A stretch of 64,000 nucleotides of DNA from Thioclava pacifica DSM 10166 (GCF_000714535.1 NZ_AUND01000001.1:496001-560000), one strand, 5' to 3'; counted from the first letter of the stretch, positions 8,506 through 18,903 are shown. A program made the numbers and translations. The notes: generated by a model not told the origin, from the letters alone.

Positions 8506-9120
8506 GAGTTTATCAGCCCGTGATTGTCGATGATCGTGGTCCAGGCGTAGATACGCATCAGCTCGACGATGGCATAGGGGATGATGAGGCCGAGCATCAG
8601 CCAGATCTGTTGCCGCTCGGGGGTCGCGAGTGCCGCCTTGAAGGCGATCGGGTAGCAGATCACCAGCGCCAGCATCGTCACGAGGATCGCGAAGAACAGG
8701 GTGCGGGTGAGGTTCGTGAGGCCGAGGCGTTCATAGACGTCGCCGTTCTTCTCGAAGCGCAGCCCCATCAGACCGTAGAGCTTGTTCTCCCAGGACGCCG
8801 CCTCGCTCGCTTTCGCGCTGTCCGACAGCGGAATGCGCGTCGCCGCGACCATCGTCTTGAAATTGTCGCTCGAAAAGCGCGAGCGGGTCGATTCGTCGAT
8901 CCGCAGTTTCGCGGCCAGTTCCTGACCCAGATCGCGGATCTGCTCGGCCTGTTTCATTTGCTCAGGGAGCGGGGCCTTGTCGTCGACCTTCATCGTCGGC
9001 AAGCCATAGGCCGTGTCGATATAGGCGGCGGGCTGGCCCGCGTCGCGCTTGAGCTGCTTATGCGTGTCGGCGCGGTCGCATTGCAGGATATAGGGGCGCG
9101 GCGCGCCGTTCGAGGCACCT

Positions 9121-9168
9121 CCCATCGAGGGCACGGCCATGCCGCCCATCGAAGGCACGGCCATCCCG
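9121..9168. repeat. two 24-bp in-frame repeats in the permease periplasmic loop
   Basis: Two near-identical 24-bp units (9121-9144, 9145-9168; two differences) encode the repeated octapeptide GGMAVPSM in a Gly/Ser/Pro-rich part of the long periplasmic loop. A more diverged third copy (GGLAIPSM) lies further toward the N terminus. Confidence 0.85.
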
Positions 9169-9448
9169 CCCGAATTCCCGCCGGGATTCATCGAGGGGAT
9201 CGCCAGACCGCCATTATCCGCAGGCTGCGTGGCCGCGTCCTTCTCGTAGGTTTTCAGCACGGTCAGACAGGTCGAGGCATCGTTCGAGAGCGTCTGCGCC
9301 ACCGAACTGTCGAGCGAGCGTTTCGGCGCGATCAAAGCGCGCTCCATGATCGTGGCCTGCGGCAGCAGGATCAGCATCAGCCCCCAGAACAGCACGGCGG
9401 CGACGAAGACCGACGTCAGGAGCTTGCCGTAAGTGCGGAGAAGCTGGC

Positions 9449-10558
9449 TCATTGCGCGGCCATCTCCTCGCGTCCGGTGCGCGCGAGCGGCCCTTCGGGC
9501 AGGGCGATCGCGGCCTCGGGGGAAAAGCCCAGCTCGGTCAGGCTGGCCGGGTCGCGGCGCTGCCCGTCATTGGGAAGCTGTGCGGCCATCGGCGTGCCGT
9601 CGCTGGCCTTCATGTGCAGCGTGACGAAGGCACCTTCGAGGTCGCGCCGGTCGAAGCTGACCGCGAGCCGGTTATCATTGGGCAGCGGGTCGAGCCGCAT
9701 CGCCTCGGGGCGCACGAAGAGATAGGTCGCATCGCCCACCTTCAGCCCGCGCGGGTTGCGCGCGGTGAAGGTGCCAAGCGCGCTTTCGACCAGCGCCATG
9801 TCGGGGATCACGGATTTGATCGTGCCGGGGATCATGTTCACCTCGCCCACGAAAGAGGCCGCAAAGGCGGTGAGCGGGTCGGAATAGACCTCGTCGCAGC
9901 TGCCGACCTGTTCGATCTTGCCCTTGTTCATCACCGCGATCCGGTCCGACATGGCGAGCGCCTCGGACTGGTCATGGGTGATGTAGAGGAAGGTCACGCC
10001 GGTCTTCTTCTGGATCGCGCGCAGTTCCGCACGCATGTGCTGGCGCAGTTTCAGATCGAGCGCGGAGAGCGGCTCGTCAAGGAGCAGCACGGCAGGCTCC
10101 ACGGCGAGCGCGCGCGCGATCGCCACGCGCTGACGCTGGCCGCCCGAGAGCTCGGTCGGTTTCTTCTCGGCCTGATCGCCAAGCGCCACGAGTTCGAGCA
10201 ATTCCTGCGCCCGGGCGCGGCGCTCGCGCTTCGACACGCCCCGCGCCTCCAGCCCGAACGCCACGTTGTCGCGCACGCTCATCAGCGGGAACAGCGCGAG
10301 GTTCTGGAAGATCAGGGCGGTCGGGCGCTGGTCGGGGGCACGGCCCGCCATATCCTCGCCGCCAATCAGAACGCGACCCTCGGAGGGCTCCACGAAGCCC
10401 GAGATCGTGCGCAGGATCGTCGTCTTGCCGCAGCCCGAGGGGCCGAGGATGGAGAAGAACTCGCCCGCGCGGATCTCCAGATCGGTCGGTTCGACCGCGC
10501 GAAAGCCATTGGGGTAGGTGATGCCGACAGCCTCGAGGCGGATGTCCTTGCCATGCAT
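9449..10558 (-). CDS. ABC transporter ATP-binding protein, PotA type
   Basis: The 369-residue ATPase shows Walker A 'GPSGCGKTT', the Q-loop, signature 'LSGGQRQRVAIARAL', Walker B 'VLLLDEPLSALD' and the switch His in 'LYITHDQSEALAMSD', followed by a C-terminal TOBE-type domain from about residue 280. This is the standard layout of ATPases that power polyamine, opine and iron importers. Its stop overlaps the start of the permease gene (ATGA), and it follows the binding-protein gene by 93 bp containing a hairpin. All catalytic residues look intact, so the only visible lesion of the operon is in the next gene. Confidence 0.92.
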   Translation of the reverse strand: MHGKDIRLEAVGITYPNGFRAVEPTDLEIRAGEFFSILGPSGCGKTTILRTISGFVEPSEGRVLIGGEDMAGRAPDQRPTALIFQNLALFPLMSVRDNVAFGLEARGVSKRERRARAQELLELVALGDQAEKKPTELSGGQRQRVAIARALAVEPAVLLLDEPLSALDLKLRQHMRAELRAIQKKTGVTFLYITHDQSEALAMSDRIAVMNKGKIEQVGSCDEVYSDPLTAFAASFVGEVNMIPGTIKSVIPDMALVESALGTFTARNPRGLKVGDATYLFVRPEAMRLDPLPNDNRLAVSFDRRDLEGAFVTLHMKASDGTPMAAQLPNDGQRRDPASLTELGFSPEAAIALPEGPLARTGREEMAAQ

Positions 10559-10606
10559 GCGAGACGCTCCTGAAAGTCATAGCAGAAGCGGCGCGCCGGA
10601 GCGCAC

Positions 10607-10639
10607 CGCGAAGGGGCAGGGCGCGTGGCCCCGCCCGCG
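10607..10639 (-). promoter_or_regulatory. intercistronic stem-loop between binding protein and ATPase genes
   Basis: CGCG and GGGGC on one side pair with GCCCC and CGCG on the other across a 10-nt loop, with a small internal bulge. There is no T tract. Such stem-loops after a binding-protein gene commonly protect its mRNA or reduce read-through, which would give more binding protein than ATPase. Confidence 0.45.
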
Positions 10640-10651
10640 AACCTGAGCGGA

Positions 10652-11773
10652 TCAGGCGTTGGTGATGATCTCGGTATACTTGTTGCGCACCGAGGCGAAG
10701 TAGGGCGTATCGGCCTGCCACCACCACATGTTGCCAAGCACTTCCGGGGTGTAGACCTCGTTGAACTGCTTCTTGAACTCCTCGTTGGCGTGGTCGGCCG
10801 CGCCCTGAACAGCAGAGTTGTAGCCGGTGTTGTTGGCCACCATGCCGCCGACTTCGGGCTGGAGCATGAAGTTCATGAAAGCGATCGCCTGCTCTTTGTT
10901 CTCCGATTCGCGCATCATGCCGAAGCTGTCGAGCCAGGTGATGATGCCCTCTTTCGGTGCGCGATAGACGTAATCGCCGTTCTCGCGGTTCAGCAGCAGG
11001 CCGGTGGTGTCCCAGGTCTGGCCGACAACGCAGCCCGCATCCTTGAACGCGCCGGTCGCTTCGGTGCCGTTGTTCCAGAACGCGCCGAAGTTTTCCTTGT
11101 GCTTGAGGATCCATTCGGTGACGGCCGACCAGACACGGTTGGCGTCTTCTTCCGACTTGTAGACATCGAGCATGCGGTTCGAGGGCACCTCGCCGGTGGC
11201 GTCGAGATAGAGGCCCGTGCCCATCAGCACCGACTTCTGACGGAACGCGGCAGCGCCCTTCGCTTCGGGCAGCCAGAGCGAGCCATAGGAGATATCGGCA
11301 TCCGCGATGTTGAGCTTCGAGCGGTTGAGGGTCACGCCCTCGGTGCCCCAGTCGAAAGGCAGCACGACCTGGTTGCCATCCTGAACGCCGCCCAGCGTGG
11401 CCGAGTCGCGCAGGAAGGACGGGATGATCGCACCGGAGTTCACTTCGGCCGGGATCGGCGCGAAATAGGTCTTGCCGTCGGGGTCCTGATAGTTGCCGGC
11501 ATTGGTGATCGACGGGAACACCACGTCGAAGCCTTTGCCGCCATTGGCCTTGATCGTCGATTCGGCTTCATCGTTCGAGCCGAAGGTGGTCAGCTCCAGT
11601 TTGATGCCGGTGTCCTTCTCGAACTTCTCGGCGATATTGGGCTGAATGTAATCCTGCCAGGCGAAAACCTTCACGGTGCCCGACGAGGCAAGCGCATCTG
11701 ACGCGCGCAGAATCATCGGCGCAGCCAGCGCGGCGGAGCCGAGTTTGAGTGCATTACGACGCGAAATGGACAT
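10652..11773 (-). CDS. ABC transporter substrate-binding protein, PotD type, Tat-exported
   Basis: This 373-residue periplasmic protein starts 'SISRRNALKLGSAALAAP', a twin-arginine signal with the RR-N-x-L-K pattern, and then 'TVKVFAWQDYIQPNIAEKFEKDTGI', the usual first strand and helix of spermidine/putrescine-type binding proteins. It is the first gene of an operon with ATPase, two permeases and a hypothetical protein. Polyamine is the default guess, but opine, GABA or amino-alcohol importers share this family and the ligand pocket cannot be judged here. Tat export means it folds in the cytoplasm before secretion. Confidence 0.9.
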   Translation of the reverse strand: MSISRRNALKLGSAALAAPMILRASDALASSGTVKVFAWQDYIQPNIAEKFEKDTGIKLELTTFGSNDEAESTIKANGGKGFDVVFPSITNAGNYQDPDGKTYFAPIPAEVNSGAIIPSFLRDSATLGGVQDGNQVVLPFDWGTEGVTLNRSKLNIADADISYGSLWLPEAKGAAAFRQKSVLMGTGLYLDATGEVPSNRMLDVYKSEEDANRVWSAVTEWILKHKENFGAFWNNGTEATGAFKDAGCVVGQTWDTTGLLLNRENGDYVYRAPKEGIITWLDSFGMMRESENKEQAIAFMNFMLQPEVGGMVANNTGYNSAVQGAADHANEEFKKQFNEVYTPEVLGNMWWWQADTPYFASVRNKYTEIITNA

Positions 11774-12058
11774 GGTGTCTCCCTGAGTTGAGGGGCCTTT
11801 TTAAGGCCGGCCCCTGCGCTGTTAATGCGCGAATGTTACAGATTTTTGACCGAACGGGTAAATGAAATTTTCGTTTCATGTTCGCGTTTGCGCGTTCGCG
11901 CCCAAGCCTGCGCGATTGGCCTGTCTCACGCCGCCCAAAAAACGCGCATCTGCGCGGATCGGTGGCGTTCCTGACCGGTTTTTGACGAATTGCGGGTTTC
12001 GCCCGCCGAATGGCAGCGTAATCTGGGGGGGTACGGAGCAGACGCGGGAGCCGAGCAT
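11774..12058. promoter_or_regulatory. divergent promoter region with palindrome
   Basis: This 285-bp region separates the PotD-type gene (minus) from the transglutaminase gene (plus) and should hold both promoters. ATGAAA-TTTTCG-TTTCAT at 11862-11879 is a perfect 6-bp inverted repeat with a 6-bp spacer in an AT-rich patch, a candidate operator. TTTTTGACC at 11843-11851 resembles a -35 element on the plus strand. Confidence 0.4.
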
Positions 12059-15000
12059 ATGGCAATTCATGCCAGCATTTATCACCTGACCCATTACACC
12101 TATGACCGGCCGGTGACGCTCGGCCCGCAGATCATCCGGCTGCGGCCCGCGCCTCATTCGCGCACCCGCGTGATTTCGCATTCGCTCAAGGTTTCGCCCG
12201 GCGGGCATTTCGTGAATCACCAGCAGGACCCTTACGGCAACTGGCTGGCGCGTTTCGTCTTTCCCGAGCCGGTGACCGAGCTGAAGATCGAAGTGGATCT
12301 GACGGCGGACATGACCGTCTATAACCCGTTCGACTTCTTCACCGAGGAATATGCCGAAAAATGGCCGTTCGAGTATCCCGAGGAGCTGCGCGAGGATCTC
12401 TCGATCTACCGCACGCCCGAGCCCGAGGGCCCGTTGCTCGCGCAGTTCATCGGCAATATCGATTACTCGATCAAGGGCTCGGTCGATTTCCTCGTCTCGC
12501 TCAATGCGAAAATCTCGAATGTTGTGGATTACACGATCCGCATGGACCCCGGCGTGCAAACGCCCGAGGAGACGCTGGGCAAGAAATCGGGTTCGTGCCG
12601 GGACAGCTCGTGGCTGCTGGTGCAGGTGCTGCGCCATCTGGGCTTCGCGGCGCGGTTCGTGTCGGGTTACCTGATCCAGCTGAAACCCGATCTCGAGGCG
12701 CTGGATGGTCCTTCGGGCACAGATCACGACTTCACCGACCTGCACGCCTGGTGCGAAGTGTTCATTCCCGGCGCGGGTTGGATCGGGCTCGATCCGACCT
12801 CGGGGCTGCTGACCGGCGAAAGCCATATCCCGCTCGCCGCGACGCCCCATTTCCGCAATGCCGCGCCGATTTCGGGGGGCTTCTCCTCGGTCGGCAATCC
12901 GGAGGTGAATTTCGCCTTCGACATGACGGTGGATCGCGTTGCCGAGCATCCGCGCATCACCAAGCCGTTTTCCGACGAGGCATGGCAACGGCTCAACGCG
13001 CTGGGGCACAAGGTCGATGAAAGCCTCAAGGCGGGCGATGTGCGCCTGACGATGGGGGGCGAGCCGACCTTCGTCTCGATCGACGATTTCGAAAGCGACG
13101 AATGGAACACTGCCGCTGTCGGCCCGCAAAAGCGTGCGCTGGCCGATGAGCTGATCCGCCGTCTGCGCGACCGTTTCGCGCCGGGGGGCTTCCTGCATTA
13201 CGGGCAGGGCAAGTGGTATCCGGGCGAGAGCCTGCCGCGCTGGACCTTCTCGCTTTACTGGCGGCGCGACGGCAAGCCGATCTGGCGCGACGAGGCGCTG
13301 ATCGCCAAGGAGGGCGCGAAGACCGGGGCAGGGCCGGAGGAGGCGGGCAAGCTCGCCGAAGGGATCGCCCAGCATCTTGGCCTCGGTTCGGGTTTTGCCC
13401 AGCCGGTCTTCGAGGATCCGGCCGAATGGATGATGAAAGAGGGCAACCTGCCGCCCAATGTCACGCCCGAGGACAGCAAACTGAAGAACCCCGAGGATCG
13501 CGCGCGCTTCGCCCGTGTCTTCTCGCGCGGGCTCGACAAGCCCACGGGTTATGTGCTGCCGATCCAGCGTTGGCAGTCCAAGGCGCAGCCCGGCCATCGC
13601 TGGCGCTCGGAGAAGTGGAAGACCCGCCGTGGCAAGCTGTTCCTGATCCCGGGCGACAGCCCCGCGGGCTTCCGCCTGCCGCTCGGTGCGCTGCCTTACG
13701 TGCCGCCCGCGCAATATCCCTATCACTACGTCACCGACACCTCGCTGCCGAAAGAGGAGCTGCCGGACTTTCACGAGCTGCTCAAGGCGCTGGAAGACGA
13801 AGGACTGATCGCGAAGCCCACGAAGGAGCACACGCAGCCCGTCTCCGAGGCGCAATCGGCCGAGCCGGGCCAGACCATCGTCGAGCAGGAGCTTGATACG
13901 GTGGGGGGCGTCGTGCGCACCGCGCTCTCGATCGAGCCGCGCGACGGGCGGCTGTGCATCTTCATGCCGCCGACCGAGGCGCTGGAGGATTATCTCGAAC
14001 TGATCGCGGCGGCCGAGCAAAGCGCCAAGGCGCTCGGGATGCCGATCCATATCGAGGGCTACGCGCCGCCCCATGACCCGCGCCTCAACGTGATCCGGGT
14101 CGCGCCCGATCCGGGCGTGATCGAGGTCAACATCCACCCCGCCCATAGCTGGGACGAATGCGTGGCCACGACCGAGGCGATCTATGAAGAGGCCCGCCAG
14201 TCGCGACTGGGCGCCGACAAGTTCATGATCGACGGGCGCCATACCGGCACGGGCGGCGGCAACCATGTCGTCGTGGGCGGCGAGACATTGCTCGACAGCC
14301 CCTTCCTGCGCCGCCCCGACCTGTTGAAATCGCTGATCCTGATCTGGCAGCGCCACCCCAGCCTCAGCTACCTGTTCTCGGGCCTCTTCATCGGTCCGAC
14401 CAGCCAGGCCCCGCGCATTGACGAGGCCCGCCACGACACGCTCTACGAGCTCGAAATCGCGCTAAGCCAGATCAACCCGCCCGAGGCCGGCAACGTCCCG
14501 CCGCCGTGGCTGGTCGATCGTCTGCTGCGCAACATGCTGACGGATGTGACCGGCAACACCCACCGGGCCGAGATCTGCATCGACAAGATGTTCTCGCCCG
14601 ATGGCCCGACCGGCCGGCTTGGTCTGGTCGAGTTCCGCGGCTTCGAGATGCCGCCGGACCCGCGCATGTCGCTGGCCCAGCAGCTCCTGCTGCGCGCCAT
14701 CATCGCGCGCTGCTGGAACAGCCCCGTCGAGGGCCGCCCCGTCCGCTGGGGCACGGTGCTGCACGACCGTTTCATGCTGCCGCATTACCTCTGGGAGGAT
14801 TTCACCGATCTTCTCGCCGATCTGCGCCGCCACGGTTTCGATCTCGATCCGCAATGGTTCGAGGCGCAATCCGAATTCCGCTTCCCCTTCTGCGGCCAGA
14901 TCGAGGCCGAGGGCGTGCATCTCGAGGTCCGTCAGGCGCTCGAGCCCTGGCATGTGCTGGGCGAGACCGGCGCGATCGGGGGCACGGTGCGCTACACCGA

Positions 15001-15433
15001 CAGCTCGGTCGAACGGCTGCAGGTGAAGATGACCACGCTGCATCAGGACCGTTACAAGGTGATGTGCAACCGCCGCCCCGTGCCGCTGGCGCGCACGCAA
15101 ACCTCCGGCGTCTCGGTCGCGGGCGTGCGTTACAAGGCGTGGCAGCCCGCCGAGGCGCTGCACCCGACGCTTCCGGTCAATGCGCCGCTGACCTTCGACA
15201 TCTATGACGACTGGACGGGCAGGGCGATCGCGGGCTGTGTCTATCACGTCGCCCATCCGGGCGGGCGCAATTACGACACCTTCCCGGTCAACGGAAACGA
15301 GGCCGAGGCGCGGCGTCTGGCAAGGTTCGAAGGTCACGGCTACACGCCGGGATCCTATCGCCCGGAACCCGAGCGCACGCATCCTGAGTTTCCGCTCACG
15401 CTTGACCTGCGCCGTCCAGTAGGGCTGAGTTGA
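12059..15433 (+). CDS. transglutaminase-like protein with DUF2126 putative amidoligase domain
   Basis: This 1,124-residue protein has an N-terminal transglutaminase-like domain with the catalytic triad visible as Cys180 ('[10 protein letters not shown]'), His229 ('DLHAWCEVF') and Asp245 ('GLDPTSG'). The rest, from about residue 320, matches the very long DUF2126 region, predicted by comparative genomics to be an amidoligase ('[12 protein letters not shown]', '[19 protein letters not shown]', 'EFRGFEMPP'). No signal peptide is seen. It leads an operon with an ATP-grasp/alpha-E protein and a second transglutaminase, a combination predicted to build or ligate a peptide-like product. GGGAG precedes the ATG at 12059; the frame is open a little further upstream without support. 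No member of this set has a proven reaction that I know of. Confidence 0.9.
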   Translation: MAIHASIYHLTHYTYDRPVTLGPQIIRLRPAPHSRTRVISHSLKVSPGGHFVNHQQDPYGNWLARFVFPEPVTELKIEVDLTADMTVYNPFDFFTEEYAEKWPFEYPEELREDLSIYRTPEPEGPLLAQFIGNIDYSIKGSVDFLVSLNAKISNVVDYTIRMDPGVQTPEETLGKKSGSCRDSSWLLVQVLRHLGFAARFVSGYLIQLKPDLEALDGPSGTDHDFTDLHAWCEVFIPGAGWIGLDPTSGLLTGESHIPLAATPHFRNAAPISGGFSSVGNPEVNFAFDMTVDRVAEHPRITKPFSDEAWQRLNALGHKVDESLKAGDVRLTMGGEPTFVSIDDFESDEWNTAAVGPQKRALADELIRRLRDRFAPGGFLHYGQGKWYPGESLPRWTFSLYWRRDGKPIWRDEALIAKEGAKTGAGPEEAGKLAEGIAQHLGLGSGFAQPVFEDPAEWMMKEGNLPPNVTPEDSKLKNPEDRARFARVFSRGLDKPTGYVLPIQRWQSKAQPGHRWRSEKWKTRRGKLFLIPGDSPAGFRLPLGALPYVPPAQYPYHYVTDTSLPKEELPDFHELLKALEDEGLIAKPTKEHTQPVSEAQSAEPGQTIVEQELDTVGGVVRTALSIEPRDGRLCIFMPPTEALEDYLELIAAAEQSAKALGMPIHIEGYAPPHDPRLNVIRVAPDPGVIEVNIHPAHSWDECVATTEAIYEEARQSRLGADKFMIDGRHTGTGGGNHVVVGGETLLDSPFLRRPDLLKSLILIWQRHPSLSYLFSGLFIGPTSQAPRIDEARHDTLYELEIALSQINPPEAGNVPPPWLVDRLLRNMLTDVTGNTHRAEICIDKMFSPDGPTGRLGLVEFRGFEMPPDPRMSLAQQLLLRAIIARCWNSPVEGRPVRWGTVLHDRFMLPHYLWEDFTDLLADLRRHGFDLDPQWFEAQSEFRFPFCGQIEAEGVHLEVRQALEPWHVLGETGAIGGTVRYTDSSVERLQVKMTTLHQDRYKVMCNRRPVPLARTQTSGVSVAGVRYKAWQPAEALHPTLPVNAPLTFDIYDDWTGRAIAGCVYHVAHPGGRNYDTFPVNGNEAEARRLARFEGHGYTPGSYRPEPERTHPEFPLTLDLRRPVGLS

Positions 15434-15458
15434 TCCGAGCCTGATCTCCGGAGACCCG

Positions 15459-17879
15459 ATGCAAAGCCCTGTTAGCCCACTTGAGCAGCACCCGCTTCTG
15501 GCGGGTTACGCGCCTTCGCCGGGCGTGGCCGATGAGCTGTTTGACGGCAACGGGGTGATGCGCCCGGTCTGGCGGCCTTTCGTCGAGAAATTCCTCAGGC
15601 TCGATCCGGCCGAGATTCCACAGCGGTTCGAGCGTGGCGACCAGTATCTGCGCGATGCGGGCGTCTATTATCGCCAATATACCAATGATGTTCTCGCCGA
15701 GCGCGAATGGCCGCTCAGCCATATCCCGGTGATCTTGCACGAGAACGAATGGGCTGGCATCTGCGCGGGGTTGAGCCAGCGCGCGGATCTGCTCGAGGCG
15801 GTGATGGCCGATCTCTACGGGCCGGGGCGGCTCGTCTCGGACGGGCATCTGCCGCCCGAGCTGATCGCGGGCAACCGCCATTGGCTGCGCCCGATGGTAG
15901 GCGTCGCACCCCGGGGCGGGCATTACCTGCACCTGCTCGCCTTCGAGATAGGACGCTCGCCGGACGGGTCGTGGTTCGTTCTGGGCGACCGCACGCAGGC
16001 GCCCTCCGGGGCGGGGTTTGCGCTGGAAAACCGGATGGCGACGGGGCGGATTTTCCCCGAGAGCTTCCCGCGCGATCACATCCACAAGCTCGCGGTGTTC
16101 TTCAACGAGTTCCGACGCGCGCTCGAAAATCTTGCCGGCCGCACGATGGAGGGCGCGCGCCGCGCTGCGATCCTGACGCCGGGGCCGGCCAATGACGGCT
16201 ATTACGAACACACCTATATCGCGCGCTATCTGGGCCTGTCGCTGCTCGAAGGCGAAGATCTGCTGGTGCAGAACGGCGAGGCGATGGTGCGCACGATCGA
16301 GGGGCCGCAGCCTCTCGGGGCGCTGTGGCGGCGGATGGATGCGGGCTTTGTCGATCCGCTGGAACTCGATCCGGCGAGCCAGATCGGCACCCCGGGGCTG
16401 ATGGAAGCGGTGCGGCTGGGCAATCTCGCGATGGTCAACGCGCTGGGCGCGGGCGTTCTGGAGACGCGGGCGCTGATGGCTTTCCTGCCGCAGATCTCGA
16501 AAGTGCTGACCGGCGCGCCGCTTGCGATGCCAAATATCGCGACCTGGTGGTGTGGCGGTGCGGCCGAGCGCGCCCATGTGCGCGCCAATGCCGAGCAGAT
16601 GATGATCGGCCCCGCAATGGCGGTGAACCTGCCTTTCGATATCGACGCCGCCACCGCATTGGGCGGGCAGTTCCGCTCGGGCGCGCAGGCCTCGATCTCG
16701 GACTGGCTGGAGTCCGAGGGTGGGGCGCTTGTCGGGCAGGAGGCTGTAACGCTTTCGACCACGCCCGCCTGGCGCGCCGATGGCGAGGCCGGTGGCTCGG
16801 TGCGGCCCTGTCCGATGACGGTGCGGGTCTTCGCCTTGCGCACGGCGCAGGGCTGGCGCTTCATGAAGGGCGGTTACGCGCGGATCGGCCAGGAGGGCGA
16901 CGCGACCGCGCTGGCGATGCAGCGAGGCGGCGCGGTGGCCGATGTCTGGATCGTCTCGGACAAGCCGGTGCCACCCGCAAGCCTCGCACCGCGCCCCGAT
17001 GGCGGCTTCCGGCGGACCATTCCCGGCACCTTGCCCGCGCGGGCCGCCGACAACCTCTACTGGCTGGGCCGCTATGTCGAGCGTTGCGAAGACGCGATCC
17101 GGTTGATCCGTGCCTATCACCTGCGCCTTGCCGCGACGGGAACGCCCGAAGATGAACGTCTCGAACGGCTGGCGGCCTTCCTCGAGGCGAATGGCGTCGA
17201 TATTGACCAACCCGTTCCCGATGCGCTGCTTGCACGGCTCGATGCGGCACGGGCCTGCGCCTCGAAAGTGCGCGACCGGTTCTCGACCGATGGCTGGCTG
17301 GCGCTGAAGGATCTGGCCAAGACCGCCCATCAGATGACCGCGACCGCGCGTTCGGGCGATGATGCGGCGCGTGCGATGGGGGTGCTGTTGCGCAAGATCA
17401 CTGGCTTCTCGGGGCTGGTGCACGAGAACATGTACCGCTTCGAGGGCTGGCGTTTCCTGTCGGTCGGCCGCGCGCTGGAGCGCGCCGATGCATTGGCCGC
17501 GCTCTTGATCAAGTTCACCGACGAGGCGGCGCCCGAGGGCTCGCTTGATATCGCGGTAGAAGTGGCCGACAGCGTGATAACCCATCAGCGGCGCTACCGG
17601 GTGCAGACCAATCGCGACACGGTGCTCGACCTGCTTGTGCTCGATGCCGACAACCCGCGCGCGGTCCTGTTCCTGCTCAACAGTCTCAAGCACCTGCTCG
17701 AGGCGCTGCCGCGCGCCGAGGTCGCGGGCCGTCCGGGCGAGATCCTGCGCGCACTTCTGCCTTTGCGCACGAAGCTCTCGGTGATCGACCCCGAAGCGGT
17801 GACGCCCGAGCTGCTGCGCGAGATCCGGTCCGATCTCTATGCGCTGTCCGATCTCATCTCGCAGCATTATCTGAGGTAA
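15459..17879 (+). CDS. circularly permuted ATP-grasp fused to alpha-E domain
   Basis: The 806-residue protein has two parts. Residues about 1-490 match the circularly permuted ATP-grasp family, with 'WAGICAGLSQRADLLEAVMADLYGP', 'TPGPANDGYYEHTYIARYLG' and 'NALGAGVLETRALMAFLPQISK'. From about residue 520 ('ARAADNLYWLGRYVERCEDAIRLI') the sequence is the all-helical alpha-E domain. In many bacteria these are two neighbouring genes; here they are fused. ATP-grasp enzymes form amide bonds through an acyl-phosphate intermediate, so this is the likely ligase of the cluster. CGGAG lies just before the ATG, 25 bp after the first gene's stop. Confidence 0.9.
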   Translation: MQSPVSPLEQHPLLAGYAPSPGVADELFDGNGVMRPVWRPFVEKFLRLDPAEIPQRFERGDQYLRDAGVYYRQYTNDVLAEREWPLSHIPVILHENEWAGICAGLSQRADLLEAVMADLYGPGRLVSDGHLPPELIAGNRHWLRPMVGVAPRGGHYLHLLAFEIGRSPDGSWFVLGDRTQAPSGAGFALENRMATGRIFPESFPRDHIHKLAVFFNEFRRALENLAGRTMEGARRAAILTPGPANDGYYEHTYIARYLGLSLLEGEDLLVQNGEAMVRTIEGPQPLGALWRRMDAGFVDPLELDPASQIGTPGLMEAVRLGNLAMVNALGAGVLETRALMAFLPQISKVLTGAPLAMPNIATWWCGGAAERAHVRANAEQMMIGPAMAVNLPFDIDAATALGGQFRSGAQASISDWLESEGGALVGQEAVTLSTTPAWRADGEAGGSVRPCPMTVRVFALRTAQGWRFMKGGYARIGQEGDATALAMQRGGAVADVWIVSDKPVPPASLAPRPDGGFRRTIPGTLPARAADNLYWLGRYVERCEDAIRLIRAYHLRLAATGTPEDERLERLAAFLEANGVDIDQPVPDALLARLDAARACASKVRDRFSTDGWLALKDLAKTAHQMTATARSGDDAARAMGVLLRKITGFSGLVHENMYRFEGWRFLSVGRALERADALAALLIKFTDEAAPEGSLDIAVEVADSVITHQRRYRVQTNRDTVLDLLVLDADNPRAVLFLLNSLKHLLEALPRAEVAGRPGEILRALLPLRTKLSVIDPEAVTPELLREIRSDLYALSDLISQHYLR

Positions 17880-17883
17880 ACCG

Positions 17884-18762
17884 ATGCGTTACGAGGTGAA
17901 GCTGAAGCTGACCTACAGCTACGATGCGCCCACCGATCACGCGCGCAACCTGCTGCGCGTGCTGCCTTCGGATATTCTCGGCGTGCAACGGGTCACCTCG
18001 CGGCTGCTGAATTTCGATCCGCCCCCGAGCGAGCGGCGCGATGCGGTGGACTTCTTCGGCAATGCGATGACCTCGGTGGTCTGGCACGAACCGCTGGCCG
18101 AGATCGGGCTCGAGCTGGTGGCGCAGGTCGATCGCACCAGTGCGCAGCCGGGACTGGACCTGTCCTCGCCGCTGGGCGAACTGCCCGCCGAGATCGCGCA
18201 GATGCGCAGCCTCGGGCCCGACGCGCCCCATCACTATCTCGCTGCCTCGCGCCGGGCGGGGCCGACGCCCGAAATGACCGCCTTCGCGCAAGCCGTGTTG
18301 CAGCCGGGCGTGACCGCGCGCGCCGCGATCGAGGCCGTCGGTCGCGCCTTGCATCGCGAGATGAAATTCGACGCCGAGGCGACCGATGTGGATACGCCCG
18401 CCGCCGAGGCCTTCGCCAATCGCCACGGGGTGTGTCAGGATTTCAGTCATATCATGATCTCCTGCCTGCGCGGGGTGGGGATTCCGGCGGCCTATGTCTC
18501 GGGCTTCCTGCGTACTTACCCGCCACCCGGTCAGCCGCGGCTCGAAGGGGCCGATGCGATGCATGCCTGGGTGCGCGCCTGGGCGGGCGCCGAGACCGGC
18601 TGGGTCGAGTTCGACCCGACCAATGACCAGTTCGCGGGCGATGACTATATCACCGTCGGCTATGGGCGCGATTATGACGACGTGCCCCCGCTGCGGGGCG
18701 CGATGCGCGGGGCCGGCGGGCAGGAGAGCGCTCAGGCGGTGGATGTGATCCCGCTGGACTGA
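17884..18762 (+). CDS. transglutaminase-like cysteine peptidase/transferase
   Basis: This 292-residue protein has a beta-rich N-terminal domain ('YEVKLKLTYSYDAPTDHARNLLRV') and a transglutaminase core with Cys184 ('GVCQDFSHIM'), His227 ('DAMHAWVRAW') and Asp244 ('EFDPTND'), so the triad is complete. It starts 4 bp after the stop of the ATP-grasp/alpha-E gene and is the third member of the cluster. No signal peptide is visible. In related loci a proteasome-like peptidase gene often follows; here the next gene is an ABC transporter component 273 bp away. Whether it cleaves, transfers or deamidates is unknown. Confidence 0.9.
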   Translation: MRYEVKLKLTYSYDAPTDHARNLLRVLPSDILGVQRVTSRLLNFDPPPSERRDAVDFFGNAMTSVVWHEPLAEIGLELVAQVDRTSAQPGLDLSSPLGELPAEIAQMRSLGPDAPHHYLAASRRAGPTPEMTAFAQAVLQPGVTARAAIEAVGRALHREMKFDAEATDVDTPAAEAFANRHGVCQDFSHIMISCLRGVGIPAAYVSGFLRTYPPPGQPRLEGADAMHAWVRAWAGAETGWVEFDPTNDQFAGDDYITVGYGRDYDDVPPLRGAMRGAGGQESAQAVDVIPLD

Positions 18763-18774
18763 GGCGGGCCGAGC

Positions 18775-18800
18775 GAGCCGGATTGCCTGAGCCGGATTGC
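18775..18800. repeat. short direct repeat GAGCCGGATTGC
   Basis: The 12-mer GAGCCGGATTGC is present at 18775-18786 and 18789-18800, separated by CT, just downstream of the transglutaminase stop codon. Confidence 0.8.
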
Positions 18801-18903
18801 GCCGACCCTTTCCGGCCTCGTCTCGTCTCTGCGCACGACGGTCACACCCGCGCAGGTTTCAAGATCCCTCCCGCCTTCGTGACCCGCGACGTCGCGGCAT
18901 TCA

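Larger units (their letters stand above)
8023..9452 (-). pseudogene. ABC transporter permease, PotB type, frameshifted by a 14-bp duplication
   Basis: Two adjoining frames encode one permease. Codons from 9452 give the N terminus, one helix, a long periplasmic loop (roughly residues 35-250) and further helices up to '...HGLINSMLMG', then end at a TGA after 322 residues. The frame from about 8490 continues 'GIGITDSPIPFNRMPGTVF' and carries the EAA loop 'IEAARDLGASTARLHWRVVIP'. A tandem 14-bp duplication lies exactly at the break, and removing one copy restores an uninterrupted 471-residue protein. As it stands the gene would make a truncated product lacking half the channel. The start overlaps the ATPase gene stop (ATGA). 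A sequencing or assembly error is the alternative. Confidence 0.85.

Noticed and set aside
9121-9168. CRISPR-like or VNTR array
   Set aside because: Only two to three in-frame 24-bp units without spacers, inside a coding region.
8023-9452. Two independent small permease genes
   Set aside because: Neither half is a complete permease and a 14-bp duplication sits precisely at the junction.
11876-17867. Two frames of over 800 codons antisense to the transglutaminase and ATP-grasp genes
   Set aside because: Composition is that of reversed GC-rich coding sequence and catalytic motifs are all on the plus strand.
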